Source of the DNA: Prosopocoilus inquinatus
Taxonomy: Eukaryota; Arthropoda; Insecta; Coleoptera; Lucanidae
DNA: 64,000 nt
NCBI GenBank assembly: GCA_036172665.1
Contig: CM069876.1
Location: 40,889,001-40,953,000, forward strand
Direction of reading: 5' to 3'
The number at the start of each line of letters is the position of its first letter. Position 1 is the stretch's first letter. A program made the translations under genes and the position numbers. Below, piece by piece: positions 36,411-46,743 of this stretch. A model generated the notes under the pieces. The model ran no database searches. It had not been told where the DNA came from and saw nothing but the letters and a program-made list of their open reading frames with translations.

Positions 36411-36674
36411 CTTCTTCCCAGTGTTGTCAACTTGGTGCTTTTTACACCAAACTTGGTGTATTTAACTTAGCACTTGGTAATAAAAATAAAGCTCTTGGTG
36501 TATAGTTAGTGACCGTTTATTTTTCATTCAAAAACGGAACGACCTTGAAAAATTAAACAAAATCCATTAAAAAACAGAAAATATTGTAACAACACCCTAA
36601 ATATAATCATCATACTCAGCCGAGAAAGTTACGATGAGAGCCATCTATACGTATAATTTAAAAAGTACATACAG

Positions 36675-36925
36675 TTTTATAATTGAATCGATGAGTGCAT
36701 AATCTTGTTCAGACCAAATTGACTGTGTTGAGAAAACGACAAATAATTTTCTAGATTTTTATTTTAAGTCAATTATTGGCTTCAAATTCTTTCAGATAAA
36801 GATATCTGAAGCCTCCTGAAGCCAATAATTACTTAAAATAAAAATCTACGGAAAGTTATTTTTAGTTTTCTCAACACACTAAATTTGGACTGAACACCAT
36901 TACGCACTCATCGATTCAATTATGT
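36675..36925. repeat. long hairpin, arms about 110 bp
   Basis: 'aattgaatcgatgagtgc' near 36680 is mirrored near 36910-36925. 'gtgttgagaaaac' (36727) is mirrored at 36870-36885, and 'gatttttattttaagt' (36755) at 36831-36847. The loop is near 36790-36812. A few substitutions only. Confidence 0.8.
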
Positions 36926-37144
36926 TTTAATTTGTAAAACAAAAATGTCATGGGTAGATTGGTGCTCAAAAGCGTTTTGTGTCAGAAAAAAAAACAGTTT
37001 GAAGTTTAATATGAAATCTGGCACAAATTTGAAAAAGCATTAGACCTACTGTTAAACAGCGTTGCCAACTTAGCGGATTTCCCTCCAGTACTAACTTAGT
37101 TGAAATTACATCTGGAGTCAGAATTGTCCATCTGGCTCCTAGGG

Positions 37145-37527
37145 CAGCGTTTCCCAAACGGTGGGGCGCGCCTCCCTTGGGGGCGCAGCAAAATAAATTA
37201 GCAAAATAAATTAATTTATCGTATTATTTTTTTATAAGAGATTGGATATACGTACAGTCGCAAGCAATAAATTTTGCTCGTCATTAATTGTAAAGTTTGG
37301 CACCGAATTTGTATTTTATTAAAACCAAGGTGATTCATGTCTTAATTTTGAATGCTAGGAATAGTCTCTTATATATTTATCTTGACACTGTCACGGTAAA
37401 ACATAAATGAAAATTTCAAATTCCGTTTGAAGTTTAAATTCGAGATTCAACGGAGGGGGTAAGGGGGGCGTGAATCAAAACACAGCTCAAAATGGGGTCG
37501 CGAAACCTAAAAGTTTGGGAAACACTG
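37145..37527. mobile_element. 383-bp non-autonomous hAT-like element
   Basis: Termini CAGCGTTTCCCAAAC (left) and GTTTGGGAAACACTG (right) are inverted repeats with one mismatch over 15 bp. The element is flanked by a perfect 8-bp duplication TCCTAGGG (37137-37144 and 37528-37535). Both the terminal type and the 8-bp duplication are hallmarks of the hAT superfamily. The interior is noncoding, so it must depend on a transposase made elsewhere. It explains the open frame at 37470-37775, which crosses its right border. Confidence 0.9.
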
Positions 37528-37714
37528 TCCTAGGGGATTTTCCAGCTTATTCGCACGTTTTGTTCAGCGGAAGTATGGCTTGTGAAATTTTTAACAAAAA
37601 AAAATCAAAGATAGTAACGAAGGTAGAATTGACACGCAATGACCTATCTAATTTAAACTATGATATCCTAGAAATGCGAAGTATGAACACGACTGACTGC
37701 AGCCCAGTTATAGA

Positions 37715-37890
37715 ATCGATATCCTACAAATGTAGAAACTGTCTTAGAACTTTAAAGACTATCATAGAAAATTAGAAACTGTCCTAGAACTTCACAGACT
37801 ATCCTAGAAAATTAGGAGCTATCCTAGAACGTTAGAGACTATGCTAGAAAATCTTAGAAACTATCCTAGAACTTAGAAACTAGACAAGTT
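37715..37890. repeat. minisatellite of TAGAAA..ACTATCC words
   Basis: Repeating units such as 'gaaactgtcctagaactt', 'agactatcctagaaaatta' and 'gagactatgctagaaaat', each 17-20 bases long and alternating in two types. About nine units. Confidence 0.8.
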
Positions 37891-38309
37891 AGACGCTGTA
37901 CTGGTAGGTATTTACATCAAGATTCACAGGCAGTGTTGCCGTCTTGGCCAATTTATCTCAAAAAGCCTCGATTTTAACCTCTTACGTTAATTGAGACACG
38001 TGTGAAGTACAGCTGTTTACAAAGCTTGACCGAGAGTTTTGTTGAATTAGAATTTTCTCTCTTTTGCTGAAAATCGTTTTTGATTGCAGTGGATCCCTCG
38101 AGCATCTTCTGTACAGCTGTTTTAGGTCAAGAAGCGATCGCGGGATGTCACTACTTAAGCTTTTGAAATCTTTTCATTAAATAAATTTGTTCACAGTATC
38201 TAACCCCTATAAATATCTACTGATTATGATGTGTGTTGGTAATTAATAAATGTTAATGACTTAACGGTTTATTTTTAAAAATTAGGCGGAATTTCAAGTT
38301 CTATTGTGT

Positions 38310-38451
38310 GGCCTATTCTGTATCAAGAGCGTTAAATTTAAAGGGCTGTTAAATTCTGTTGCTACGGTAATAACCAATCATAGAATTGTATTTTAAATTT
38401 TAAATGAGCTCTAAATTTTCACAGCCCGTTAATAAGTTACAGAATCCGCCC
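38310..38451. mobile_element. MITE (ATTCTGTA termini), copy 1
   Basis: Starts 'ggcctattctgtatcaa' and ends '...aagttacagaatccgccc'. The two halves pair around 'aaagggctgttaaatt' and 'aaattttcacagcccgtt'. A second copy in inverse orientation lies at 49135-49278. Confidence 0.8.
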
Positions 38452-39169
38452 ACTGGCTGCTTAATTCTGTGGTAGTTCACTGCTGTTAAAATAATAGGTT
38501 TGGCATCGCTGGTTGAAACTGAAAATATCGTTTAGTTACGACTAAGGTCTTTATAACCTTAAGATTTTCAAAACGGGACATTTTTGCGTCGCGAGTGATC
38601 TCTATGGGACAACGGGACGTATGGTCAGTTTGTAAATTTTGATAATTTTTAAAAAAATTGGTGCAAATTCTAGTGTTTTAAGAAAAAAAGTGCAGTATTT
38701 TTTAGTTTTTTTTTTGTTGCACTGCAATTCTTTTCCATGCAGTAACTTTATATAACCTTATTTTTGTTGAATAAGTTCATTAAAGATGACGTTTGAGGTT
38801 ATGTAAACTTACTCACTAAAAAATAACATTTGAATCAATTTGACAAAGTGTACCTGGAAATAAAATTGCATATTTTATTCTTTAATTAAAAAAATAACGT
38901 TTTGGTTTTTATTGAAGTTAAGCAGTCACTAAACATTAAAAAAAATGGAGGTGGAGGGCATGATTTTTAATGACATATTAAATAGTTGGCAACACCCTGT
39001 TAACCTTCACTGAATAGTCATTGTTTATTCAGTATAACTGTATTTGTAAACGTGAAATACACTAAAACCCATGGCGCCACATTCAAATTGTCTTCAATCG
39101 TTAATAATGATTGAGGGGCTTCAAATTTTTAATAATGTATGAAGACAGTTTGAATTGAACGAATACATC

Positions 39170-39900
39170 AAAAAGTTTGAATGAATTGAACAATGAAAAC
39201 ACAGGTTAAAAAATTAAATTGAAAAAAACAACGAAAATGAAAAACAGTTCGTCGAGATAATTGGCCATATTTCGGGAAAATTAATCACTGGAAAATAGCA
39301 ACCGACGAAAAACAAAAGACGATCGATTATCTAGAAATTACAAAACAAAAGAAAGAGAATTTAAGATCATAAGAAGAAGTTTACTTAAACTCAGGCTAAC
39401 CTCATTTTGATTATTAAAATAAAATAGAAAACGAAATACAGATTGAACATCTGATGGAAACCGTAAATTAATTTCTAAAATAAATAATAATCAATTTCGA
39501 TAATTATATAAAAGAAAAGAAAATTTTTAAATTAATTTAGAAACAATTGGCGATCAGCTTTCAAGAATAAGCGAGCTAGTAAGTAAAACAAAAGAAACAA
39601 GTTAAGAAATTGAAGAAACTTAATCTCAAGCTTTCATTATTGATTAAATTAATTCCAACAAAATAAAATCAAACTAGAAACAGAAAGCAACTTGAAGAAA
39701 TTAGAAAAACAACGAAAATTTAAATATAATAAAATAATGAAATTAAGGAAAAACAAAACACGATCGAATGGTAAGTGGTAAGGGTCTTAACCTCAAAATC
39801 ATTCAGGCTTCCATAATTGATTTAATTGTTAGGGAAAAGGAAATAAAATAAATAACAAAAAGCAATTAGAAAATTTAGAAAAAAAAAACACTTTTTGTGT
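39170..39900. repeat. A-rich block, complement of the T-rich repeat blocks
   Basis: Words such as 'aaaagacgatcgattatc', 'aaaacaaaagaaagag' and 'acacgatcgaatgg' are the complements of words in the blocks at 11.5-12.6 and 28.0-28.5 kb. This appears to be the same repeat family in the other orientation. Confidence 0.5.
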
Positions 39901-39927
39901 AATTTTAACAATCGGGAAAGCTGAATA

Positions 39928-40120
39928 CAGTGTTGCTAACTTTTATTTTATTATTTTACTTCAGATTTGGTGTATTTGACAAGCACTGGGTGATAAAAAT
40001 AAAACTCTTCGCTGCGATTTCAGCGCCATAGTTAATAATTCATTAAAACCACACTGTGGAATTATTTTGTATTTTATAAAACGTCTAATGTAGAACGGTT
40101 ACCAATAATTGGCAACACTG
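39928..40120. mobile_element. short CAGTGTTG-ended element (193 bp)
   Basis: Begins 'cagtgttgctaac' and ends '...ttggcaacactg'. Its first 90 bases are similar to 36419-36510 ('tttggtgtattt', 'gataaaaataaaactctt'), so it is either a separate small element or the right arm of the composite listed above. Confidence 0.55.
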
Positions 40121-40128
40121 TTTCTTCC

Positions 40129-41619
40129 TAAGCTGTACTATTAAAATCTCCATCCTCCTGCTAAATTATGTAATCTTGATTAAAATCATCGTTGTTTGAA
40201 GGACCAATGTCAGGTTACTCCAGCTAAGTCGTTTATGATCTTTAACTATTATTTATTTCAAACAAAAAAAAAACATATCCACCACGTGTCTTATAAAAAA
40301 AAAATTCTAAGGTCCTTTGTAAATCTTTAATAATAACAGATCAGTATAAAGTGGTCCTTCTTCGTTTCGTTTTGGAGACTTTGGCGTTCATCCCTGATAA
40401 TGATCATTAAAGAGCGTCACAGAAAAAATACAAACACCAGACATATAAGAGTCTGAAGGTTTCAAATGAAAATGTATATCACGAGATGTCCACGTGAACA
40501 CAATTCAATTTGTATGAAAGCGAAAACTTTCCTGCAGACGGAACGTTACTCGTAATTAGAGCTTAGAAACCTTACACTCACACAAGAGCAGATTTTCGAT
40601 GTACACTCGCGAGCATAAGGGATTGGTCCTCACTGTCACACCTCGTCGAGTATTTTGCATGAAATGAGCGAGTTTTTTTTTTATAAATTTTGCAAAAACA
40701 GCGACATACCTTGTATATTCAATTTGTCAAATTAATCCCAACACGTTCAATAAGTATTTTTAACTGGTGACACTTCTTTTGGGCGCGACGTTACTTATTA
40801 TCATTATTATTATTTTTATTATTTTTTTGTAAACGAAATGTTTTGTCGGTCAAGTTAATGAGCAGGCGGATGGTACATCTGTTATGTTCGTTTTTGTTTG
40901 TTCGCCGCGAGCTGTTTTCCATTCCGTCCAGGAAAATAGAAAATGAGGCTTTTCATTCCGGGATAATTATTGCAGCTTGGCTGCACTTGAAAGTTTCCGC
41001 CCTTGAGTTAGTTCCACCAGGCCTTAATTACGAAAATATTGCCGTTTTAAATCTTTTAAATACCTTGCGGCTTGCCCCATTTATTTATTTTATTATTTAA
41101 TTAAAATGGGCAAGGCTGAATTCACAAAACCCCCCGATTAGCGGCAGTTGAGGATAATGGTAATGGCCGGGGGGGTAGTTCTGTGCTTGCGCTAACCCCA
41201 AATTCAGCAATTCAATGACGTCTCTAACAGCTTCCGTTTGGCTTAAACGTGACCACTTTAACAGCCACGTTCACGTCTTTATTTTACAGTGTCAGTTAGG
41301 GAAGGAAACTGTTCGTCATTTCCTTGGTCTTGGATAGAATGTATGTATATTATTTACGCCCCCGCAAGTCCGGGTTGATTTTTAAAATTCCTCTTCTAAC
41401 TCAAACTGGAAAAGCAATTTCAGTATTTTCAAGAGGGAAGTTTGTTACAGTCCTAAAACCGGCGGGGGTGTAGACTATAAGCTTTGGATACACAGAGAAT
41501 TTTTGTTGCGGAATAGAAGGGCAAAAGTCATACATAAATGTATTTTTGTTTGGGAATTTTTTTGGTAGAAAACGAAAACAAGAGGAAAACTAATTTAAAA
41601 ATGTATATTTAATGTCAAC

Positions 41620-41650
<31 letters not shown>

Positions 41651-43430
41651 GTGCCCCTGAAAAATTCAACAATTACAATAACAAAAAATTAAATTTAATT
41701 ATTTAAATGTATGTTTGTTTTTAGCGTTTGTTAATTACGGAATTACAAAGAAACCCTTTGTAATGCAATACCAATTAACTATTGCACATTTACACGTTTC
41801 TAATTATTATTAGAGTCGGCGTAATTGTCTTAGGAAATAGTCGATTGACAATCTAATTAAGTTTTTCTTCTTCCACCAAATTGTAATTAGCTTCGGGCTC
41901 ACCAGGGACGATTGTAATTTTCCGCATTTCGAGGCAAGGATTATTCTGTTAGACGTTTCTAACGAGGCTTTAGGTTTCTTGTTAGTGTCCTTTTTTATTT
42001 CAAATTTGAAGGCAGAGAGGTAAATGTAGAAGATTACAGAAAAAAAAAAGAATTGGGTAAGTAAGTTTCGACTAAGCAAAACGAATGATTTAGAACGTTG
42101 AAACACTAAATAAGTGTTTCGTGAAAAAAGCAAAAAGAATGTGAAAATACACTGTGTAGTTTGAATCTTAGAAATGAAAGTATGAATCGATGCCAAAAAT
42201 TCTAAAATTTGTTGTTATTCAAAGACGAAGTAATTTATTTTATTTGTTTGCTCAAGGTTAAATTATTTGATATTATGGATCATTATGATGCTTGAAACGA
42301 AAAGACGATTTTTCTGGCAATAATCCTATTCATTAATCTGCGAGAAAAGTCTCATAGCTTCTGCTTGCCAAAAACTAATAAACTCAAGCTATTCAAGCTA
42401 TTTTCAAAGAAGGACTGATGCTTACCTTGTGTCTCTTAACATTTAAACTGAAAAATATGTACAGTTAGAAACACTTTAAAATCCCATCGATACCATCCTC
42501 GTAAGTGAAAATTCTTCTTCTGAAGATCATTTTCTGCAGTGGAGCTTGAAATCGCCATCAGGCGTTGAAATAATAAAAGAGCGCCGTGAAAAAGGGCGAG
42601 AGGGACAGTCAAAGCGACTTTATGGATTTGTGGATGCCCTGTACAAGATGTTCCTATATTGTCACGATGAAATTATTTGTAAAATGTAAATTAAATTCAT
42701 CTTGAAATTAGCATTTCAAAATTGCGCAAAATGCAACGCAATGGAATATAAGCGTGTCATGTTTACATGCTCCACATCACAGAGTGGTTTGTATAAAACG
42801 AATTTGGGCAAGGCTTAATTGAAGGTGACAAAACTTGGAATTTTAAGTTTTGGACCGGACCCTTCTACAGCCAGGGCGGAAACCGATTGTGTCGTAAAAT
42901 TTCAGGATCTTTAAGTCAGGTAGCAAATCGTTAAAAGATGATCAGTGAATCGATAGAAGTTAAGTAAGCAGTGAGTAAGTCAGTGAATAATAACAGTAAA
43001 TGATGAAGTCACATTCTTTAAATGTTACCTAATGTTAGTAGGACATTTAAGGGCCTAGAGTAAGTTTGGCACATTGGAGTTAAGTTTAAAATGTCAAATT
43101 TAAAGTTTAAGATAGTTAGGGCCGATTTCAGAATCGAACCAAGCGAGACTTTAACATAAAAATCACATTGTGATATGTAAATAACCATGATTTCGCATTT
43201 TTTGGACATGCAACTGACTTTAATTTTAAAGTATTTTAAAGTCTCCTTTGCTTCGATTATGAAAGCAGGCCTTTTAATTAGATTAATTAAATATAAAGGA
43301 CTTAAGTAAGTTAATTAAATAATTTTAAAAGAGAAGAACTCTTATTAATTGTGCGCGATACATTTACTACATGTTATTATTATTTTTTAACGCGACAATA
43401 CACAAACATCTCAGTTAATGAAATACACTT
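40129..43430. other. intron sequence; GC-richer island and a microsatellite
   Basis: Bases 40840-41340 are GC-richer with no simple repeats and may be regulatory. A (TAA) microsatellite of about nine units lies at 41622-41648. At 43129-43140 the complement reads 'ggttcgattctg', which resembles a pol III B box, but no A box or tRNA fold surrounds it. Confidence 0.3.
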
Positions 43431-43831
43431 TAGCCCGCCACACACGCACATACTTTCGCACGCACCTGGCTCGTGGAGGACTTGGATCGCGGATCAAGTC
43501 CGCCACGAGCCGGATACGCTGTTGTCCACAGAACTGCAAGCCAAATTGAAATACTTTGACGGCAAATTCGAACAAAAACTTCAAAAATGTGTTGTCTGGC
43601 CGATAAATGGCCCAATAGCTTGCATCGACTATGTTTCATTTACTATTTAATTTATTAAAAGCTGATTTGCTCGTAAACGTTAAAAAGTTTTAAAACAACA
43701 ATTTAGTCTCGCGAGCCCGGCTGCATGTTTTGGCCCGCGTACTTGGAGCGAAGGTTTTTCTCCCTAAACATACGCGCCAAGTCCGCCACGTGCCAGGAGC
43801 GTCGAAAAGTATGTGCGTGTGTCGCGGGCTA
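43431..43831. mobile_element. GC-rich inverted-repeat element (401 bp)
   Basis: The left end 'tagcccgccacacacgcaca' and the right end '...tgtgcgtgtgtcgcgggcta' are inverted repeats, alignable for about 55 bp including 'acttggatcgcgg'-type interior words. TA at both ends fits a TA target duplication. A second, inner hairpin ('ggctcgtgg' / 'ccacgagcc') is at 43469-43513. No transposase; the frames on either strand come from the repeat. Confidence 0.75.
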
Positions 43832-44389
43832 TTGACTCAACTTCTTCAAGCCAAAAATGTTGACTCAATAATACGTGTTTTTCTTCCATTTCTATGACAC
43901 CTATGAAACATCAGCCAAATTAGACCGGCCTTACTTAAAACAAAAAAAAAACACAGCAAGAAAACAATGAATATTTTCCTTCATGAGTACTAAATAATAC
44001 GGAGGTAGTAAGTTCATAGACTTCTACATTTTTCTTCCACTAAGAGCATCCAAGTTGACTTTTCTGAGGAAATAATTTGGAAATCCAAAAATTTTTGACT
44101 TTTAGAACTGAACTATTAAAAGTGCACATGACAGAAAGTAGACACCGAAACGTCATTTAATAACGTCGAAAATAGAAAAGGAAGCATTGTACACAACGGA
44201 TGTATCCAAAGGAAGTGTTAGAGAGAGTCACCACACCGAAGAAAAGGAAGAAGAAGTGGATCGACTTTCAAATCCAGAAAACCAACAACGCCGTGAAGGT
44301 GAAAGGATTACAAGAAGAGGATTGAGATACTAAGAACGACAAATCCCTAAATGTTAAACTCAAGAAAACGGCAAGAAAGTAACTTTGGT

Positions 44390-45600
44390 TCATTGCTTGT
44401 TATTATTGCACTCAACAGTAAGCATTAAGGAACCAAGCAACCCAGAAATGAAAGAAAGCAAATATTTTTGGAGACGTAACGCAAGTTTTTTTTTTTGTTC
44501 AAGAACAATTCAAGATCTTAGATAGAAGTTAAAGACTTTCTTTTATACAGTTTGTAGATCGATTGAGGAAAAACGTATTTGAAACAACTTTAGAATCACT
44601 CAACAGTTAGCCTTCCTGAAAAATGCTCAGAAATGGAAGAAAGTGAACAGATTTTGAAGATCTAAGGTCTTTTCCTGTACAAGAACAGTTCCAGACCTTA
44701 GGGAAAAAAGGTAAAGACTTTTTCAAAGACATCTTGTTTTGCAGTTTGATGCTATTGAAGAAAAAGTTGTACGCATTTGAAAGGACTTTGGGATCACTCA
44801 AGTTAGGCCCAGAAATAGAAGAAAATAAACAATTAATGAAATTGCGTCCTGAGTATGAAATTTTGAAAGTAGACTAGCTGACAGTTTCGAATTTATTTAA
44901 AGCCTTCCTCATAGCCTGCAAGATGTTACAAATAAGTATTTTTTTTTTAACCGCAAGGAAAAGTATTTTTGTAGCTACCAGTCTTGGACTGAACTTGGGT
45001 TTTCTTTTCTCTTTTCAAGTTGCGGTTGCTATATTTAGCTCCGACCAGTATGGGTTGTAGCTTTACAAACTTTAATCAGAGGTAATATTTTTTTCTAAAT
45101 TTTTGTAATGCTTAGACAGAACTTATTTGTAACATCTTGCAGGCTTTAAATAAATCCGAAACTGTCAGCTGAATAGTTAAAATTGTTTCTTCGTCCTAAA
45201 CCCGATCAAGTCTACTTTCAAAATAAACAGTTTTTAAGACGTAAGATCTTTGCCTATTCAAGAACAATTCCAAACTTTAGGGAAAAGTTAAAAACTTTTC
45301 CAAGGAAATCCTCCCTTACAATTTGTTGCTCGATTGTGGATTTAAAATTTTTAAATCAATTGGGGGAGGGCTCAGCTGCTAGTTGGCTATCGAAATCTTC
45401 TTTAAGCTTAAAGTCCTTTTATTAAATTAGCTGCTTTTTCACCTTGCACTAGCGCAGATATTTTCGGGTTAAGTCAATTTTCAAGAACAGCTTCGGAAAT
45501 TAGGAAGGATTAAGGTGAAGACTTTTCCAAAAAGAAAACCTGGTTAGGGTTTGATGATCGTTAGAGAAAACAAATTATATTCGAAGGAAGACTTTTTTTT
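44390..45600. repeat. tandem repeat, about 190 bp, interrupted by a foldback
   Basis: Units contain 'cccagaaat(g)gaagaaa', 'caagaacaattc', 'ttagggaaaa', 'aaagactttt' and 'gattgaggaaaaa'. Two and a half units lie at 44400-44830 and related units at 45225-45600. Between them sits the foldback 44862-45221. Confidence 0.7.
44862..45221. mobile_element. foldback element inserted in the tandem array
   Basis: 'ttgaaagtagac', 'agctgacagtttcg', 'aatttatttaaagcc' and 'cctgcaagatgttacaaata' at 44862-44937 are mirrored in order at 45120-45221. The loop of about 180 bp is unrelated. The left arm has a 10-base insertion ('ttcctcatag'). Confidence 0.8.
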
Positions 45601-46644
45601 CCAATATTGGAATTGATCGATCGTTCTGGAGGGCAATCTAAATCTTCTTTAAGTTTGAAAATATTGTTCTTTTATTAAATTAATTGCTTTTACATGTTGC
45701 ATTGGTGCAGTTATTTTCTGGCTAAGTCGTTTTTCAAGTTGATGATGATGCCTGAAAGTGATTGGGCGTTGTATCCGAGGTGGAAAGTTGTGCATCAACA
45801 TATAGCTCGGTTTAGGGGTGTGTCGTGTGCATTCAACATGTCTGCAAATTAGGCATGTAAAAATAGATTACAATTTACAAAATAAGTGACAGTGACCTTG
45901 ACTGTAGAACGTTTGTACTGCATGCGCAAGCTGGTATCGACCCAGCAGCGTCTAGGAAAGGCAGTATCCTCCTCACTAGGTCAGTGCTCGACAGATTTCG
46001 TTGGTCGCGGTACTCGCAGCTTCCAGCGCCGCCCTCGATTGAGCGCCACGCGCGTGTGAGAAACGCACCCCTCGACCACTATTATGATTCCTGAATGAAA
46101 ATTTCGATTTTCACCGGTGCACCACATCTGCACGATCCGCAACCCCCAAATTAAATTTGGAAGAAAAACAACATATCGGTTGAGAGGACTGCCCTAAATC
46201 GTATTGATGTATTCTGCACATTTGCATAGAAAAAATCGAGTTCTGAGTGAGATTTTGGGGACTGTTTTTGCGTCATAGTTTTCTGGCCGGAAGCTCAGAG
46301 CTGCGAAAGAAATCTCCGAAAGATGAAGAGGAAGAAAATGTTGCTGTGAGGTCTTGGATTTAAGGAACGCCTGAAGCCAAACGCTGGGGAAATTCATTGT
46401 ACCTGAAAATCGCTCAGGATGTCGGAAGACGGAAGCTGAATGAGAGATTGATATTTTTGTATCCGAATCTTTTAACGTGTCAGAATCTATTTTAATTCAG
46501 TTTTAAGCGACGCCCTAATACTAAAACCGAAATAATAATATGTAGTAGTTAAAATAAATAAGGTTAGGCAGATTAAAGAATAGTGTGCAGTTATTTTGTA
46601 TACGGAGTGATACTGATGCAATGTGATTAAAAGCTTTTGGGGGT
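45601..46644. other. intron sequence with a GC-rich island before the alternative exon
   Basis: Bases 45890-46090 are clearly GC-richer ('cgcgcgtgtgag', 'agcgccgccctcgattgagc') and contain 'ctcactaggtcagtgctcg', which could be an initiator word or a splice donor. Lying 550 bases before the exon at 46645, it is a candidate promoter or leader for that exon. No direct evidence. Confidence 0.25.
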
Positions 46645-46743
46645 ATGCCTATGAACAAGGCATCATCCGCGGTCCAGAAAGCGAATCTGTTCCAAAAAGC
46701 TGGAGGAAAATTGATAAATTGGTTGCGTCGATTAGGACAACAG
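46645..46743 (+). CDS. candidate alternative first coding exon of the anion exchanger
   Basis: An ATG at 46645 (a second in frame at 46651) opens 33 codons beginning MPMNKASSAVQKANLFQKAG and ending WLRRLGQQ, followed by cag|gtcagt, a good donor at 46744. There is an in-frame stop at 46624, so translation would start here. The exon ends in phase 0, as coding exon 1 does, and so would join exon 2 (60869) in frame. The peptide is basic and amphipathic, unlike the product of exon 1. SLC4 exchangers commonly use alternative promoters that change only the N-terminus, which is the family knowledge behind this call. I did not recognise the peptide itself. It could also belong to an unrelated nested gene, or be chance; RNA would decide. 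Confidence 0.5.

Larger units (their letters stand above)
36419..40120. mobile_element. possible 3.7-kb hAT-like composite element
   Basis: The left end 'cagtgttgtcaacttggtgc' (36419) and the right end, complement 'cagtgttgccaattattgg' (40120), share the first 9 bases and more. The flanks are 'cttcttcc' (36411-36418) and 'tttcttcc' (40121-40128), matching in 7 of 8, as expected for a hAT 8-bp target duplication. No transposase is visible, and the interior is filled with other repeats. The flank match is pyrimidine-rich and may be chance. Confidence 0.4.

Noticed and set aside
37470..37775. Plus-strand 101-codon open frame
   Set aside because: It starts inside the 383-bp hAT-like element, crosses its border and target duplication, and ends in a minisatellite.
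43080..43150. B-box-like 'ggttcgattctg' on the minus strand
   Set aside because: No A box, no cloverleaf and no acceptor stem; not a tRNA or clear SINE.
43351..43650. Overlapping open frames on both strands
   Set aside because: They read through the arms and inner hairpin of the 401-bp inverted-repeat element; the bias comes from its GC-rich palindromes.
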